DNA of 64,000 nucleotides from Porphyrobacter sp. ULC335 (GTDB taxonomy: Bacteria > Pseudomonadota > Alphaproteobacteria > Sphingomonadales > Sphingomonadaceae): positions 1,798,001 to 1,862,000 of the forward strand of contig NZ_CP078091.1 of assembly GCF_025917005.1 (NCBI RefSeq), written 5' to 3'. The translations under genes and the position numbers were made by a program. Within the stretch, counting starts at the first letter, position 1, and the number at the start of each line of letters is the position of its first letter. Positions 42,721-52,312 of the stretch are shown here, one piece after another. The notes under the pieces were generated by a model. That model had not been told where the DNA came from. It saw nothing but the letters and a program-made list of their open reading frames with translations, and made no database searches.

Positions 42721-44253
42721 TCAGAGGCAGGCCTCAAGATAAGCCTGATCAAATCCGAACTGCCGCGCCTTTTCCAGCGTATAGGGACGCAGGCCCGACG
42801 AGCGGAATTCGCCGAGAATCTTCCCGTCCTCGCTCTCGTCCAGGTATTCGAACTTGAACAATTCCTGCGTCACGATCACGTCGCCTTCCATCCCGATCAC
42901 CTCGGTGATGTTGGTGGTGCGGCGCGAACCGTCGCGCAGACGCTTTACCTGCACGATCAGATCGACGGATTCGGCGATCTGGCGGCTGATGGCTTCCTTG
43001 GGGATCTTGATGTCGCCCATCAGGATCATGTTTTCCATACGGCCAAGGCATTCACGCGGGCTGTTGGCGTGCAGCGTACACATCGAACCATCGTGACCGG
43101 TGTTCATCGCCGCGAGGAGATCGAAACACTCCGCGCCGCGAATTTCCCCGAGGATGATGCGGTCAGGACGCATACGCAGGGCGTTCTTCACGAGGTCGCC
43201 GATGGTGATCGCGCCCTGGCCTTCGAGGTTCGGCGGGCGGGTTTCCAGCGGCAGCCAGTGCGGCTGCTGCAGGCGAAGTTCGGCCGCGTCTTCGATGGTC
43301 AGCACGCGCTCGCCCGGGTCGATCATTTTCGACAGAGCGTTGAGCATGGTGGTTTTACCCGAACCGGTACCGCCCGAGATGACGACGTTCATCCGGCACG
43401 CGCCCGCGATTTTCAGCGCGGTGCACATCTTGTCGGACATCGAACCGAAGTCGCGCAGCATGTCGAGCGTGATCGGCTTCTCGGAAAACTTACGAATCGA
43501 GATCGCAGTACCGCGCAGCGAGAGCGGCGGCACAATCACGTTCACACGCGAGCCGTCCTTCAAGCGGGCGTCGGCGAGCGGCGTGGTCTGGTCGACGCGG
43601 CGGCCGACCTGGTTCACGATGCGCTGGGCGATCTGGAACAGGTGCTGTTCGTCGCGGAAGCGGATCGGGGCGAGCACTAGCTTGCCCTTCTTTTCGATGT
43701 AGGTCTGGTCCGGCCCGTTGACCATGATATCGGAGATATCGGGATCGTTCAGCAGTTCTTCGAGCGGGCCGAAGCCGAGCAGCTCGTCGATCAGCACCTT
43801 TTCCAGCGCAAACTGCTCGCGCCGGTTCAGGGTGACCTTCAGCTCGGCCAGCACTTCCATGATGATCGGGCGGAATTCTTCGGAGAGTTCCTCCTTGGAA
43901 AGTGTAGCCGCCGCTTCAGGGTCAACGCGCTCGAGCAGGCGGGGAAGCACCTGCTCCTTGATCTTGTGGACGCTAGCCTCGAAGCCGCCGACTTCGGAAT
44001 TGCCTTCGTTGACCGCAGTCATCCGCTCGTTGAGGCGGTCGATCGCTTCGGAAGTCGTGGCTGGCCGGTGCGACTGAGCGGGCGCGGATGCCGGGGCGGG
44101 TCGCGCCGCCGCAGCCTCGCCCGGGATAGGCGGGAACTGTTCGCCGCCGCGCGGCGCCGATCCTGCACCCTTCATTGGCCGTGCGACGCCGAAAGCTGGG
44201 CGTGAACCCGGCTTCATTCCGCCTGCATTACCCTTTTTGCCGAATGCGCTCAT
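42721..44253 (-). CDS. cpaF: CpaF/TadA-type secretion ATPase
   Basis: A 510-residue type II/IV secretion ATPase of Tad pilus systems. After a Pro/Ala-rich N-terminal 70 residues it has the N1 domain (KIKEQVLPRLLERVD), LLNDPDISDIMVNGPDQTYIE, Walker A SGGTGSGKTTMLNAL, the Asp box TIEDAAELRLQ, Walker B RPDRIILGEIRGAE and the His box TGHDGSMCTLHANSP. It powers pilus assembly at the inner membrane. No other cpa/tad gene is next to it, so the gene is an orphan here. Confidence 0.93.
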   Translation of the reverse strand: MSAFGKKGNAGGMKPGSRPAFGVARPMKGAGSAPRGGEQFPPIPGEAAAARPAPASAPAQSHRPATTSEAIDRLNERMTAVNEGNSEVGGFEASVHKIKEQVLPRLLERVDPEAAATLSKEELSEEFRPIIMEVLAELKVTLNRREQFALEKVLIDELLGFGPLEELLNDPDISDIMVNGPDQTYIEKKGKLVLAPIRFRDEQHLFQIAQRIVNQVGRRVDQTTPLADARLKDGSRVNVIVPPLSLRGTAISIRKFSEKPITLDMLRDFGSMSDKMCTALKIAGACRMNVVISGGTGSGKTTMLNALSKMIDPGERVLTIEDAAELRLQQPHWLPLETRPPNLEGQGAITIGDLVKNALRMRPDRIILGEIRGAECFDLLAAMNTGHDGSMCTLHANSPRECLGRMENMILMGDIKIPKEAISRQIAESVDLIVQVKRLRDGSRRTTNITEVIGMEGDVIVTQELFKFEYLDESEDGKILGEFRSSGLRPYTLEKARQFGFDQAYLEACL

Positions 44254-44447
44254 TCCCAGCCCCCGAGGGTCTCAATCCACATGCGCACATCGCCCAAATG
44301 AGGCGAGGGGTGCGTCTCGAAGAATGGTGAATAGGACGGAATGGTTGTTTTTTTCCTAAGCTTCATGGGCGAACCCCATCGTGGGGCTTGCCGTTAAGAT
44401 GCTTGCAGCTAGAGCGGCACCATTCGCAGCAAGGGAAAAGCCACAAG

Positions 44448-46283
44448 ATGTGCGGCATTATCGGGATCGTGGGACAGAGTAGCGTCGCCGACCGGCTGGT
44501 CGATGGTCTGAAGCGCATGGAATATCGCGGCTATGACAGCGCCGGCATCTGCACCCTTCATGACGGCGAGCTGGTGCGCCGCCGCGCTGAAGGGCGCCTC
44601 GCCAACCTGGTGACAGTTCTTGCGGGCGATCCCGCGCCCGGAAATGTCGGTATCGCGCATACGCGCTGGGCCACCCACGGTGCACCGACAGCAGCCAATG
44701 CCCACCCGCACGCGACCGGCGAAGTGGCCATCGTCCACAATGGCATCATCGAGAATTTCAAGGACCTCCGGGCCGAACTCGCCGCACAGGGCCGGGTGTT
44801 CGAAAGCGAAACCGACAGCGAAGTGGTCGCGCATCTGATCTCGGCCGAGGTCGAGGCTGGCTCCGATCCGGTTGAAGCGGTGCGCAACGTGCTGCCGCGC
44901 CTGCGCGGCGCGTTTGCGCTCGCCATCGCCTTCCGCCAGCATCCCGAATTTCTGATCGGTGCTCGCCTCGGCTCGCCTTTGGTGCTCGGCTATGGCCCCG
45001 AGGGCGAGGGCGCCGAGATGTATCTCGGCTCGGACGCGCTGGCGCTCGCACCGCTGACGCAGCGCATCGCCTATCTCGAAGAGGGCGACTGGGTGGTGAT
45101 CCGCCGCGACTCTGCGCAGATCTATGACGTGGACAACAATCCCGTGGCCCGCGAAGTTCGCGCCTCGGGTGCCTCGGCGGCGGCGGTGGAGAAGGGCAAT
45201 TACCGCCACTTCATGCAGAAGGAGATCTACGAGCAGCCCACCGTGGTGGCGCAGACGCTTGCGTCCTATCTGCGCCGGTCAGACAATTCAGTGGCGCTGC
45301 CGCAGATCGATTTCGACCTGTCGAGCATTCGCCGACTCACCATCGTTGCCTGCGGAACATCGTTCTATGCAGGGATGGTGGCCAAATACTGGTTCGAGCA
45401 ATTCGCGCGCGTCCCTGTCGACATCGATGTGGCCTCGGAGTTCCGCTACCGCAACCCGGTGCTGGAAGATGGCGGCCTTGCGCTGTTCATTTCGCAGAGC
45501 GGCGAGACGGCGGATACGTTGGCGGCGCTAAGGCATTGCAAGGCGAACGGACAGACCATCGGCGTGGTCGTCAACGTGCCGACAAGCACCATGGCGCGCG
45601 AGGCCGATCTGCTGCTGCCGACCCATGCCGGCCCGGAAATCGGCGTCGCATCGACCAAGGCTTTCACCTGCCAGCTCGCGGTGCTCGCCGCCCTGGCTGC
45701 GCACATGGCGGTCAAAAAGGGCCGCCTTAATCGCGAAGAGGAGGCCGAGATCGTGCGCCACCTTCTTGAAGCGCCCGCTGCGCTCAACGCCGCGCTGGCG
45801 CATGACGATGACATTGCGGCGATGGCGCACCTCATCGCTCCGGCACGCGATGTGCTTTATCTCGGCCGCGGGCAGGATTATCCGCTGGCGCTTGAAGGCG
45901 CATTGAAGCTGAAGGAAATCAGCTACATTCATGCCGAAGGCTATGCCGCAGGCGAGATGAAGCACGGCCCCATCGCGCTGATCGACGATTCTGTGCCGGT
46001 GGTGGTGATCGCGCCGTCCGGCCCGCTGTTCGAAAAGACCGTCTCGAACATGGAGGAAGTGCGCGCGCGCGGGGGTCAGGTGGTACTGATTTCGGACGCG
46101 GAGGGCATTGCCGAGGCAGGCGATGGCTGCATCGCGACGATAGAAATGCCGGTGGTTCATCCGCTGATTGTGCCGCTGGTCTATGCCGTGCCGGTGCAAT
46201 TGCTCGCTTATCACGTTGCAGTCGTGAAGGGCACGGATGTCGATCAGCCGCGCAATCTCGCCAAATCGGTGACGGTCGAATAG
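44448..46283 (+). CDS. glmS: Glutamine-fructose-6-phosphate aminotransferase (isomerizing)
   Basis: A 611-residue enzyme making glucosamine-6-phosphate for cell-wall synthesis. Cys1 (after Met removal) starts the N-terminal glutaminase (MCGIIGIVG), with THGAPTxxNAHPH and GNV-type loops. Two SIS sugar-isomerase domains follow: ACGTSFYAGMVAKYWFEQ and YLGRGQDYPLALEGALKLKE. C-terminal KSVTVE is standard. Start ATG 44448 is set by the catalytic Cys. No glmS ribozyme is expected in this phylum and none is seen. Confidence 0.96.
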   Translation: MCGIIGIVGQSSVADRLVDGLKRMEYRGYDSAGICTLHDGELVRRRAEGRLANLVTVLAGDPAPGNVGIAHTRWATHGAPTAANAHPHATGEVAIVHNGIIENFKDLRAELAAQGRVFESETDSEVVAHLISAEVEAGSDPVEAVRNVLPRLRGAFALAIAFRQHPEFLIGARLGSPLVLGYGPEGEGAEMYLGSDALALAPLTQRIAYLEEGDWVVIRRDSAQIYDVDNNPVAREVRASGASAAAVEKGNYRHFMQKEIYEQPTVVAQTLASYLRRSDNSVALPQIDFDLSSIRRLTIVACGTSFYAGMVAKYWFEQFARVPVDIDVASEFRYRNPVLEDGGLALFISQSGETADTLAALRHCKANGQTIGVVVNVPTSTMAREADLLLPTHAGPEIGVASTKAFTCQLAVLAALAAHMAVKKGRLNREEEAEIVRHLLEAPAALNAALAHDDDIAAMAHLIAPARDVLYLGRGQDYPLALEGALKLKEISYIHAEGYAAGEMKHGPIALIDDSVPVVVIAPSGPLFEKTVSNMEEVRARGGQVVLISDAEGIAEAGDGCIATIEMPVVHPLIVPLVYAVPVQLLAYHVAVVKGTDVDQPRNLAKSVTVE

Positions 46284-46306
46284 GCACTTGTAGCAGGTTC
46301 CGCCGC

Positions 46307-46357
46307 TTAACCATTTTTTCCACTGAGACTTGCGCAGCTTTACCGCCGCCTAACCAT
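46307..46357 (+). promoter_or_regulatory. Two CtrA-type half sites upstream of the GGDEF-EAL gene
   Basis: The intergenic region has TTAACCAT at 46307-46314 and CTAACCAT at 46350-46357. TTAACCAT is the CtrA half-site motif described in Alphaproteobacteria. A 7-bp inverted repeat (ccgccgc/gcggcgg) lies around the second site. The sites are 63 and 20 bases before the GTG start. Motif seen; CtrA binding inferred. Confidence 0.5.
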
Positions 46358-46376
46358 TCGGCGTTAATGCGGCGGA

Positions 46377-48731
46377 GTGCACAAGAATAACCCCTCCATT
46401 CCTCCGGCGGCCCCGGTCGAATTGCCGATATCCGACATCCTCGGACTATCGCGCGATCCGGCTTTCGATCCGACTCGGCTCCGCGGGGATGAGTATGCAG
46501 AATTGGCGCAAGCCAGCCGCAACAGGTTGTTTGCAAACGCCATCGTCGTGTTTTTCGTGGCTTCGGTATTTGCCCCGCTAATCGGCCTCGCGATCGTCGG
46601 GCCGTGGGCCGGGTTGCTTGCCATCATTCTATACAGATCTCGCCAGACTGACTTGCTTGTGGCGGATGCCGCCATGAGGATCGGTCCGGCTGCGCTTGAA
46701 CGGCGGCAAAACCTCAACTCCGCGGCTGCTGCTGCGTGCTGGGTGGGAGGCCTGCTCGCGTTCCCCCCCTTGGCGGACGGTGCTCAGGACATCACCATGC
46801 TCCTGTGCGTATTGGTGCTGATGATATCGTCGACCTTCGTGTTTTCGACATCGCCGCTCAGTGTGCTGATCTATATTGCCATGTTGGGGGCGGGTGCGGC
46901 GCTGTCCTTGGCGCTTGACTGGCAATGGCCGGCGGTAGGCGGTGTGATCCTGTTTACCATCGCCAGCCTTGTCGCGACCATTCAGGTGCGGACGATATTC
47001 CTCAAGGCGCGGCTCGCGGAAGCCTCCGTGATCGAGAAGGATAAGGTGGTATCGCTGCTGCTGCGCGAATTCGAGGAAAACGAGGCCGACTGGCTATGGG
47101 AGGTTGATCCGGCGCGGCGTCTTCGCGCGGTAAGCCCCCGTTTCGCATTCGCGCTGGGCCGGGCGCAGGCCGATGTCGAGGGCAAGCCGCTGCTGGAGAT
47201 GGTGGCGGGACGCAACTGGACGAACGGGCAGTTCCCCCCCAGCCTCCATGATCTGGCCGAGCGCCTGAAGAACCGCGAAAGCTTCCCGAACATGCTGGTG
47301 CAGGTCTCGATCCTGGGCGAGGAGCGGTGGTGGGAGCTTTCCGGCACCCCGATGCGCGACGAGCAGGGAAGATTCACGGGTTTCCGCGGCGTTGGTTCGG
47401 ACGTGACGGAACAGCGCAAGTCATCGGAGAAGATCGCCTATCTGGCGCGCTTCGATACGCTTACCCAGTTACCCAATCGATTGCAGCTCACCGAAGCGCT
47501 GGGCGAGGCTCTGCGTTACGCAGTACAGTGGCGCACGCGTTGTGCCCTGCTGATGGTCGACCTCGACCGGTTCAAGGCAGTCAATGATTCGCTGGGCCAC
47601 ATGACCGGTGACAAGCTGCTGGCGCAGGTGTCGGCGCGGCTGCAATCGCTGATGGGCGAGAATCAGCTGTGTGGGCGGCTCGGCGGAGACGAGTTTGCGA
47701 TCGTCATCCGCGACGCCAGCACGCCCGGTGTGGTGCGCGATCTTGCCCGGCAGGTGATCGAGCGCTTGTCGGAGCCCTATCAGGTCGACCACCACACGCT
47801 TTATGTTGGTGCCAGCGTCGGCTCTGCCGAGGGGCCGCGCGACGGCAACTCTGTCGAGGAAATGATGCGCAATGCAGACCTCGCCCTCTACCGCGCAAAA
47901 GATGGCGGCGGCGGCGAACACTGCGGTTTCGAGCCGGTACTCCACGCCTCTGCCGAGGAGCGCCGTCAGCTCGAAATGGCTTTGCGCAAAGCGCTCGGCC
48001 GTGATGAGCTGTTGCTGCATTATCAGCCGGTCGTCGACGCGAACACGGAAAGCGTCGTCAGCTTCGAAGCACTGGTGCGGTGGAACAGCGCCGAGCATGG
48101 CTTCATCAGTCCGGGCAAATTCATTCCGCTCGCCGAAGACACCCGCCTGATCGTGCCGATCGGACAATGGGTGATGCGCAAGGCGTGCGAAGAGGCGCGC
48201 AACTGGCCGGATCACATCAAGGTCAACGTCAACGTTTCGCCCGAACAGCTGCTTGAGCCCGGCTTCCATGACGAGGTCGTGGAGGCGCTTGCGGCGACCG
48301 GTCTCAAACCCGAAAGGCTTGAGGTAGAGGTGACCGAGAGCATCTTCCTGCGCGACGCCACTGTTGCGCGCAATGCGCTCGAGAAGGTGATGGCACTCGG
48401 CTGTTCGGTGGCACTTGACGATTTCGGGACCGGCTATTCGTCGCTCGGCTACCTGCGCAAGCTGAAGTTCTCGACCATCAAGGTCGATCGCACCTTCGTG
48501 CAGGGTGCTGCCCAAGGCAGCGCCGAAAGTCTCGCCATCATCAATGCGGTGGTGGCAATGGCCAACAGCCTGAAAATGACGACGACGGCGGAAGGGGTGG
48601 AAACCCTTGAGGAGGCCAACCTGATCCGCAGCCTCGGCTGCGACAAGATTCAGGGGTTCTACTTCGGCCGGCCAATGACCGCGACAGACGCGCGCGGCCT
48701 GTTCAAAGCTGTGCGGGAGCGCCGCGCCTGA
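46377..48731 (+). CDS. Membrane-bound PAS-GGDEF-EAL protein
   Basis: A 784-residue cyclic-di-GMP turnover protein. N-terminal membrane region (about 50-210, four or more helices) is followed by a PAS-like sensor (WLWEVDPARRLRAVSPRF), a diguanylate cyclase domain with intact GGDEF at 436-440, and a phosphodiesterase domain with EAL at 564-566, DDFGTGYSSL and a TAEGVET motif. No RxxD I-site is visible before GGDEF. Start is GTG 46377. It may be regulated by CtrA-like sites just upstream. Confidence 0.93.
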   Translation: MHKNNPSIPPAAPVELPISDILGLSRDPAFDPTRLRGDEYAELAQASRNRLFANAIVVFFVASVFAPLIGLAIVGPWAGLLAIILYRSRQTDLLVADAAMRIGPAALERRQNLNSAAAAACWVGGLLAFPPLADGAQDITMLLCVLVLMISSTFVFSTSPLSVLIYIAMLGAGAALSLALDWQWPAVGGVILFTIASLVATIQVRTIFLKARLAEASVIEKDKVVSLLLREFEENEADWLWEVDPARRLRAVSPRFAFALGRAQADVEGKPLLEMVAGRNWTNGQFPPSLHDLAERLKNRESFPNMLVQVSILGEERWWELSGTPMRDEQGRFTGFRGVGSDVTEQRKSSEKIAYLARFDTLTQLPNRLQLTEALGEALRYAVQWRTRCALLMVDLDRFKAVNDSLGHMTGDKLLAQVSARLQSLMGENQLCGRLGGDEFAIVIRDASTPGVVRDLARQVIERLSEPYQVDHHTLYVGASVGSAEGPRDGNSVEEMMRNADLALYRAKDGGGGEHCGFEPVLHASAEERRQLEMALRKALGRDELLLHYQPVVDANTESVVSFEALVRWNSAEHGFISPGKFIPLAEDTRLIVPIGQWVMRKACEEARNWPDHIKVNVNVSPEQLLEPGFHDEVVEALAATGLKPERLEVEVTESIFLRDATVARNALEKVMALGCSVALDDFGTGYSSLGYLRKLKFSTIKVDRTFVQGAAQGSAESLAIINAVVAMANSLKMTTTAEGVETLEEANLIRSLGCDKIQGFYFGRPMTATDARGLFKAVRERRA

Positions 48732-48749
48732 CGCACGGAGCGCCGCGCG

Positions 48750-49439
48750 TCATGCGGTGGCGAAGCTTGCCAAAATGTTCTCGAACAGCCGGCGTCCGTC
48801 GGCACCGCCCAGCGCGTTGACCGCGGCCGGCTCGATCGCACGTTCCGGGTGTGGCATCATGCCGAGCACGCGGCCATTGGCGCTGACCACGCCGGCGATA
48901 TCGCGCGCCGAGCCATTGACTGCCTCGCCATAACGGAATGCTACGCGGCCTTCGCCTTCGAGCAGGTCGAGCGTTTCGCTGTCGGCATAATAATTGCCGT
49001 CGTGGTGCGCGACCGGGATGCGGATCGTTTCACCGGCGGCATAGCCAGCAGTGAAAGGCGATGTCGTATTCGCGACCCTCAGCGCCACCGTGCGGCAAAC
49101 GAAGCGCTGTCCGGCATTGCGCAGCAGCGCACCCGGCAGCAATCGGGCTTCGGTGAGGACCTGAAAGCCGTTGCACACCCCAAGCACCGGCACGCCGCGA
49201 TCCGCCGCAGCGATGACCGCGCGCATGATCGGGCTGGTGGCAGCCATCGCGCCTGAGCGGAGGTAGTCGCCGTAAGAAAAGCCCCCGGGCAGGGCGATCA
49301 GATCGAGGCCCGCGGGAAGGTCGGCATCACCGTGCCACACGCGCAGAGCCGCCTGCCCCGACACCGCTTCAAGCGCCGTTGCCATGTCACGATCGCAGTT
49401 GGAGCCCGGAAAGGTGATGACGGCGGCGCGGAAGGCCAT
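48750..49439 (-). CDS. purQ: Phosphoribosylformylglycinamidine synthase subunit PurQ
   Basis: A 229-residue class I glutamine amidotransferase subunit supplying ammonia to PurL in purine synthesis. Motifs: [30 protein letters not shown], the Cys nucleophile in [11 protein letters not shown], and the His/Glu in [11 protein letters not shown] 49439 shares one base with the purS stop. No purL is in the window. The order on the minus strand is purC, then inserted genes, then purS-purQ. Confidence 0.95.
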   Translation of the reverse strand: MAFRAAVITFPGSNCDRDMATALEAVSGQAALRVWHGDADLPAGLDLIALPGGFSYGDYLRSGAMAATSPIMRAVIAAADRGVPVLGVCNGFQVLTEARLLPGALLRNAGQRFVCRTVALRVANTTSPFTAGYAAGETIRIPVAHHDGNYYADSETLDLLEGEGRVAFRYGEAVNGSARDIAGVVSANGRVLGMMPHPERAIEPAAVNALGGADGRRLFENILASFATA

Positions 49440-49681
49440 CAGTTCTGGCACCCTTCGGTTTCGATCTTGAAGCTTTCGATGACTGTGTTGGCGAGCAGCT
49501 TCTCGCACATTGCCGTCAGCGTTTGCTGATCGGTTCCGTCGGCGACGTCGAGTTCGATCAGCCTGCCGACCCGCACATCGGTCACCCCTTCGAACCCGAG
49601 CCCTTCGAGGGCGTGGTGCACCGCGCGGCCTTGGGGGTCGAGCACGCCGGGCTTCAATCGGACGAGGACGCGCACTTGCAT
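49439..49681 (-). CDS. purS: Phosphoribosylformylglycinamidine synthase subunit PurS
   Basis: An 80-residue small subunit. Family text is visible: [41 protein letters not shown], and [18 protein letters not shown]. It forms the dimeric bridge of the PurSQL complex. ATG 49681 is used; upstream extension has no homology-like content. Tightly coupled to purQ. Confidence 0.95.
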   Translation of the reverse strand: MQVRVLVRLKPGVLDPQGRAVHHALEGLGFEGVTDVRVGRLIELDVADGTDQQTLTAMCEKLLANTVIESFKIETEGCQN

Positions 49682-49800
49682 GGCCTGATGCTCCATTTGC
49701 TCCCGCGATCGACGCCGGGTTCTTGCGGGGCGATATAGCGTCCCGCACTGCGCGCGCAATCGCGCTGGTGCCGCTTCTGCACCGCTGTAAGGTGATTTTT

Positions 49801-49868
49801 ATGACCCGGAACGGTCAAATTCCGGTCATGGAGTGGCCCCGATAGTAACCCAGTTGCAACAACTGGGT
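49801..49868. promoter_or_regulatory. Two tandem inverted repeats between purS and the TonB receptor
   Basis: Repeat 1: atgacccggaa (49801-49811) with ttccggtcat (49820-49829), a 10-bp stem with one bulge. Repeat 2: acccagttg (49848-49856) with caactgggt (49860-49868), a perfect 9-bp stem with loop caa. They lie in the 310-base divergent promoter region of purS and the receptor. They could be operators or RNA hairpins. The rest of this gap, 49869-49991, shows nothing else I can name. Confidence 0.5.
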
Positions 49869-49991
49869 GAAGATCGCCAAGCAAGCGTCACTTTCACGCA
49901 ACATTGCAGCGCCTGATCCTCGCGCGAATCGCACAAAAATGCGACTTCGCCGCCGCACCCAAGCTCCACAAACCAACCAAGAGGTTGTCCG

Positions 49992-52247
49992 ATGTCTCAC
50001 CGCTTTTCCGCATTTCGTGCTGCGTGGGCCGGTTCCACCGTGCTCGCCGCTGCCGCTTTCGGCTTTGCCGCCCCCGCTGCCGCGCAGGATGGCGAGGCTG
50101 ATGCCGCAACCGAAGGTCAGCTCGCCACCATCATCGTGACCGCCAACCGGCGCGAGGAAAACCTTCAGGACGTGCCGGTTTCTGCGGACATCCTCGATTC
50201 CGAGCGGGTGGGCGCCATTTTCAGCGCCGCGGCTGACATCACCGCACTGGCCGGCACCGCGCCGGGCCTGAACGTCGAAAGCTCGAACGGACGTGTCGCC
50301 CCGCGTTTCTACATCCGCGGCCTCGGCAATACCGATTTCGACCTTGCCGCATCGCAGCCGGTTTCGGTTCTGCTCGATGACGTCGTGATGGAAAACGTGA
50401 CGCTCAAGAGCTTCCCGATCTTCGATGTCGAGCGGGTCGAAGTGCTGCGCGGGCCGCAAGGCACTCTGTTCGGCCGCAATACCCCGGCGGGCATCGTCAA
50501 AGTCGACTCGATCAAGCCAAGCCACGACACGTCGATCAACGCGGGCTTCTCGTTCGGCAGCCTTGATACGATCTCGCTGAACGGCGCTGTCGGCGGTTCG
50601 ATCGCCAAGGACATTCTGGCCTTCCGCGCTTCGGCGCAGCTCCAGCGCCGCGGCGACTGGATCGACAACGGCTTCACCGGGGAAGATAACGCGCTTGGCG
50701 GCTTTTCCGACATAGCTGTGCGCGGGCAGTTGCTGTTCACCCCGACCGAGCGGGCCAGCATCCTCGCCGCGGTGAACTTCCGCGATCTTGACGGCTCGTC
50801 GACCTTCTTCCGCGGCAACGTGCTGGGGCGCAGCGCCAATCAGCCGAACAACACCAATCGCCTCAACGAGAATTACGACCGTGACACGGTGTTCTATGAC
50901 GCCGGCGGCGGCAACGTGGCGAAGTATCAGCAGTTCGGTGCCACACTGACGGCGGCTTACGAATTCGACGGCGCAACGCTGACCTCGATCACCAGCCACT
51001 GGACCAGCGAAGGCAGCAGCCGCGGCGATATTGATGGCGGGTTTGTTGTCCGCAATGCTGCTGGCACTGTCATTCGTACGGGGCCGGGTCTTATTCCGTT
51101 TGAATCCGACACCCAGGACTCGCTTGATCTCAAGCAGACAACGCAAGAAGTGCGGCTCGCCTCGACCACCGATGGCCCGCTCAGCTGGCAGGTCGGCGGC
51201 TTCTATTTCGAGAGCGATTTCGACGTCACCACCATCGGCTTCTCCTTCCCGCCGCCGGTCACCGTCAACCACACCAACGAAGCCTGGGCGCTGTTCGGCC
51301 AAGTGAGCTACCAGCTGACCGAAGCCCTGCGCGCCACCGGCGGCATCCGCTATACTGATGACCAGAAGGACTTCTTCGTCCGCTCGGGCGCCGCGCCGCA
51401 GCCGCGCAGCGTGGGTGACGACCAGTTTGATTGGGACATCAGCCTGTTCGCGGACGTTTCGGAGGATGCGAGCGTCTATGCCAAGGTCGCCAATTCCTTC
51501 CGCGGGCCGACCATTCAGGGCCGTGACGTCGCCTTCTTCAGCGCGCCTTCGGTCGCGCAGTCGGAGAACATCACTTCCTACGAACTCGGCTTCAAGACCG
51601 AGCTCGCCGATCGCCGCGTGCGTCTGAACGGTGCGGTGTACTATTACACCGTAGAAGACCCGCAGTTCACCGCCGTGGGCGGGGCCGGCAACCTCGTGCA
51701 ACTGGTCAACGCCAACAAGGGTGAGGCCTATGGCGTCGAGTTCGATGGTGCGTTCCAGATCTCGCCGCAGTTCCTTGTGACGCTCGGCGTTGCCTATAAC
51801 AGCACCGAAATCCAGGATGAGAACCTTGCGGTTGGCATCTGCGCGCAGTGCACCGTCACCGATCCCACCCGCGTCATTTCGGGCACTCGCCGCGCCTTTA
51901 TCGACGGCAATCCTTTCCCCAACGCGCCCGAATGGAGCGGTGATTTCACCGCCCGCTATGGCATCCCGGTGGGCAACTCGGGCGAGTTCTTCATCTTCAC
52001 CGATTGGGTCTTCCTCGGCGAGACCAACTTCCTGCTTTACGAGAGCAGGGAATTCAACGCCGGCAGCCGGATCGAGGGCGGTCTGAAGATCGGCTATTCG
52101 GGCGGCGACGGACAGTGGGAACTGGCCGCCTTCGCGCGCAACATCACCGATGAAGACAACGTGCTCGGCGTCGTCGACTTCAACAACAACACCGCTTTCG
52201 TCAACGACCCGCGGGTGATCGGCGTGATGTTCAACGTCAAGTACTGA
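49992..52247 (+). CDS. TonB-dependent outer-membrane receptor
   Basis: A 751-residue receptor with signal peptide (AAPAAAQDG), a TonB-box-like segment TIIVTANRREENLQDVP, plug domain signatures GRVAPRFYIRGLGNTDFD and VERVEVLRGPQGTLFGRNTPAG, and a C-terminal beta-barrel ending VIGVMFNVKY with the final aromatic. The substrate is unknown; the barrel and plug are sphingomonad-type. Divergent from purS and convergent to the M16 peptidase. A shared terminator lies at 52282-52311. Confidence 0.94.
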   Translation: MSHRFSAFRAAWAGSTVLAAAAFGFAAPAAAQDGEADAATEGQLATIIVTANRREENLQDVPVSADILDSERVGAIFSAAADITALAGTAPGLNVESSNGRVAPRFYIRGLGNTDFDLAASQPVSVLLDDVVMENVTLKSFPIFDVERVEVLRGPQGTLFGRNTPAGIVKVDSIKPSHDTSINAGFSFGSLDTISLNGAVGGSIAKDILAFRASAQLQRRGDWIDNGFTGEDNALGGFSDIAVRGQLLFTPTERASILAAVNFRDLDGSSTFFRGNVLGRSANQPNNTNRLNENYDRDTVFYDAGGGNVAKYQQFGATLTAAYEFDGATLTSITSHWTSEGSSRGDIDGGFVVRNAAGTVIRTGPGLIPFESDTQDSLDLKQTTQEVRLASTTDGPLSWQVGGFYFESDFDVTTIGFSFPPPVTVNHTNEAWALFGQVSYQLTEALRATGGIRYTDDQKDFFVRSGAAPQPRSVGDDQFDWDISLFADVSEDASVYAKVANSFRGPTIQGRDVAFFSAPSVAQSENITSYELGFKTELADRRVRLNGAVYYYTVEDPQFTAVGGAGNLVQLVNANKGEAYGVEFDGAFQISPQFLVTLGVAYNSTEIQDENLAVGICAQCTVTDPTRVISGTRRAFIDGNPFPNAPEWSGDFTARYGIPVGNSGEFFIFTDWVFLGETNFLLYESREFNAGSRIEGGLKIGYSGGDGQWELAAFARNITDEDNVLGVVDFNNNTAFVNDPRVIGVMFNVKY

Positions 52248-52281
52248 GGGTCAGCCCCAGAGCGGGGCGCGCCATTAGGGG

Positions 52282-52311
52282 AAAGCCGGCAGGGGGCGAC
52301 CTGCCGGCTTT
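52282..52311. terminator. Bidirectional rho-independent terminator
   Basis: A perfect 11-bp stem, aaagccggcag (52282-52292) and ctgccggcttt (52301-52311), with an eight-base loop, followed by TTT on the plus strand and preceded by AAA, so it can act both ways. It separates the convergent receptor and M16 peptidase genes. Confidence 0.85.
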
Positions 52312-52312
52312 T

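Noticed and set aside
44254..44447. Possible CtrA site or glmS ribozyme in the cpaF-glmS gap
   Set aside because: Only a weak CAACCAT match on the minus strand, and no ribozyme fold; not supported.
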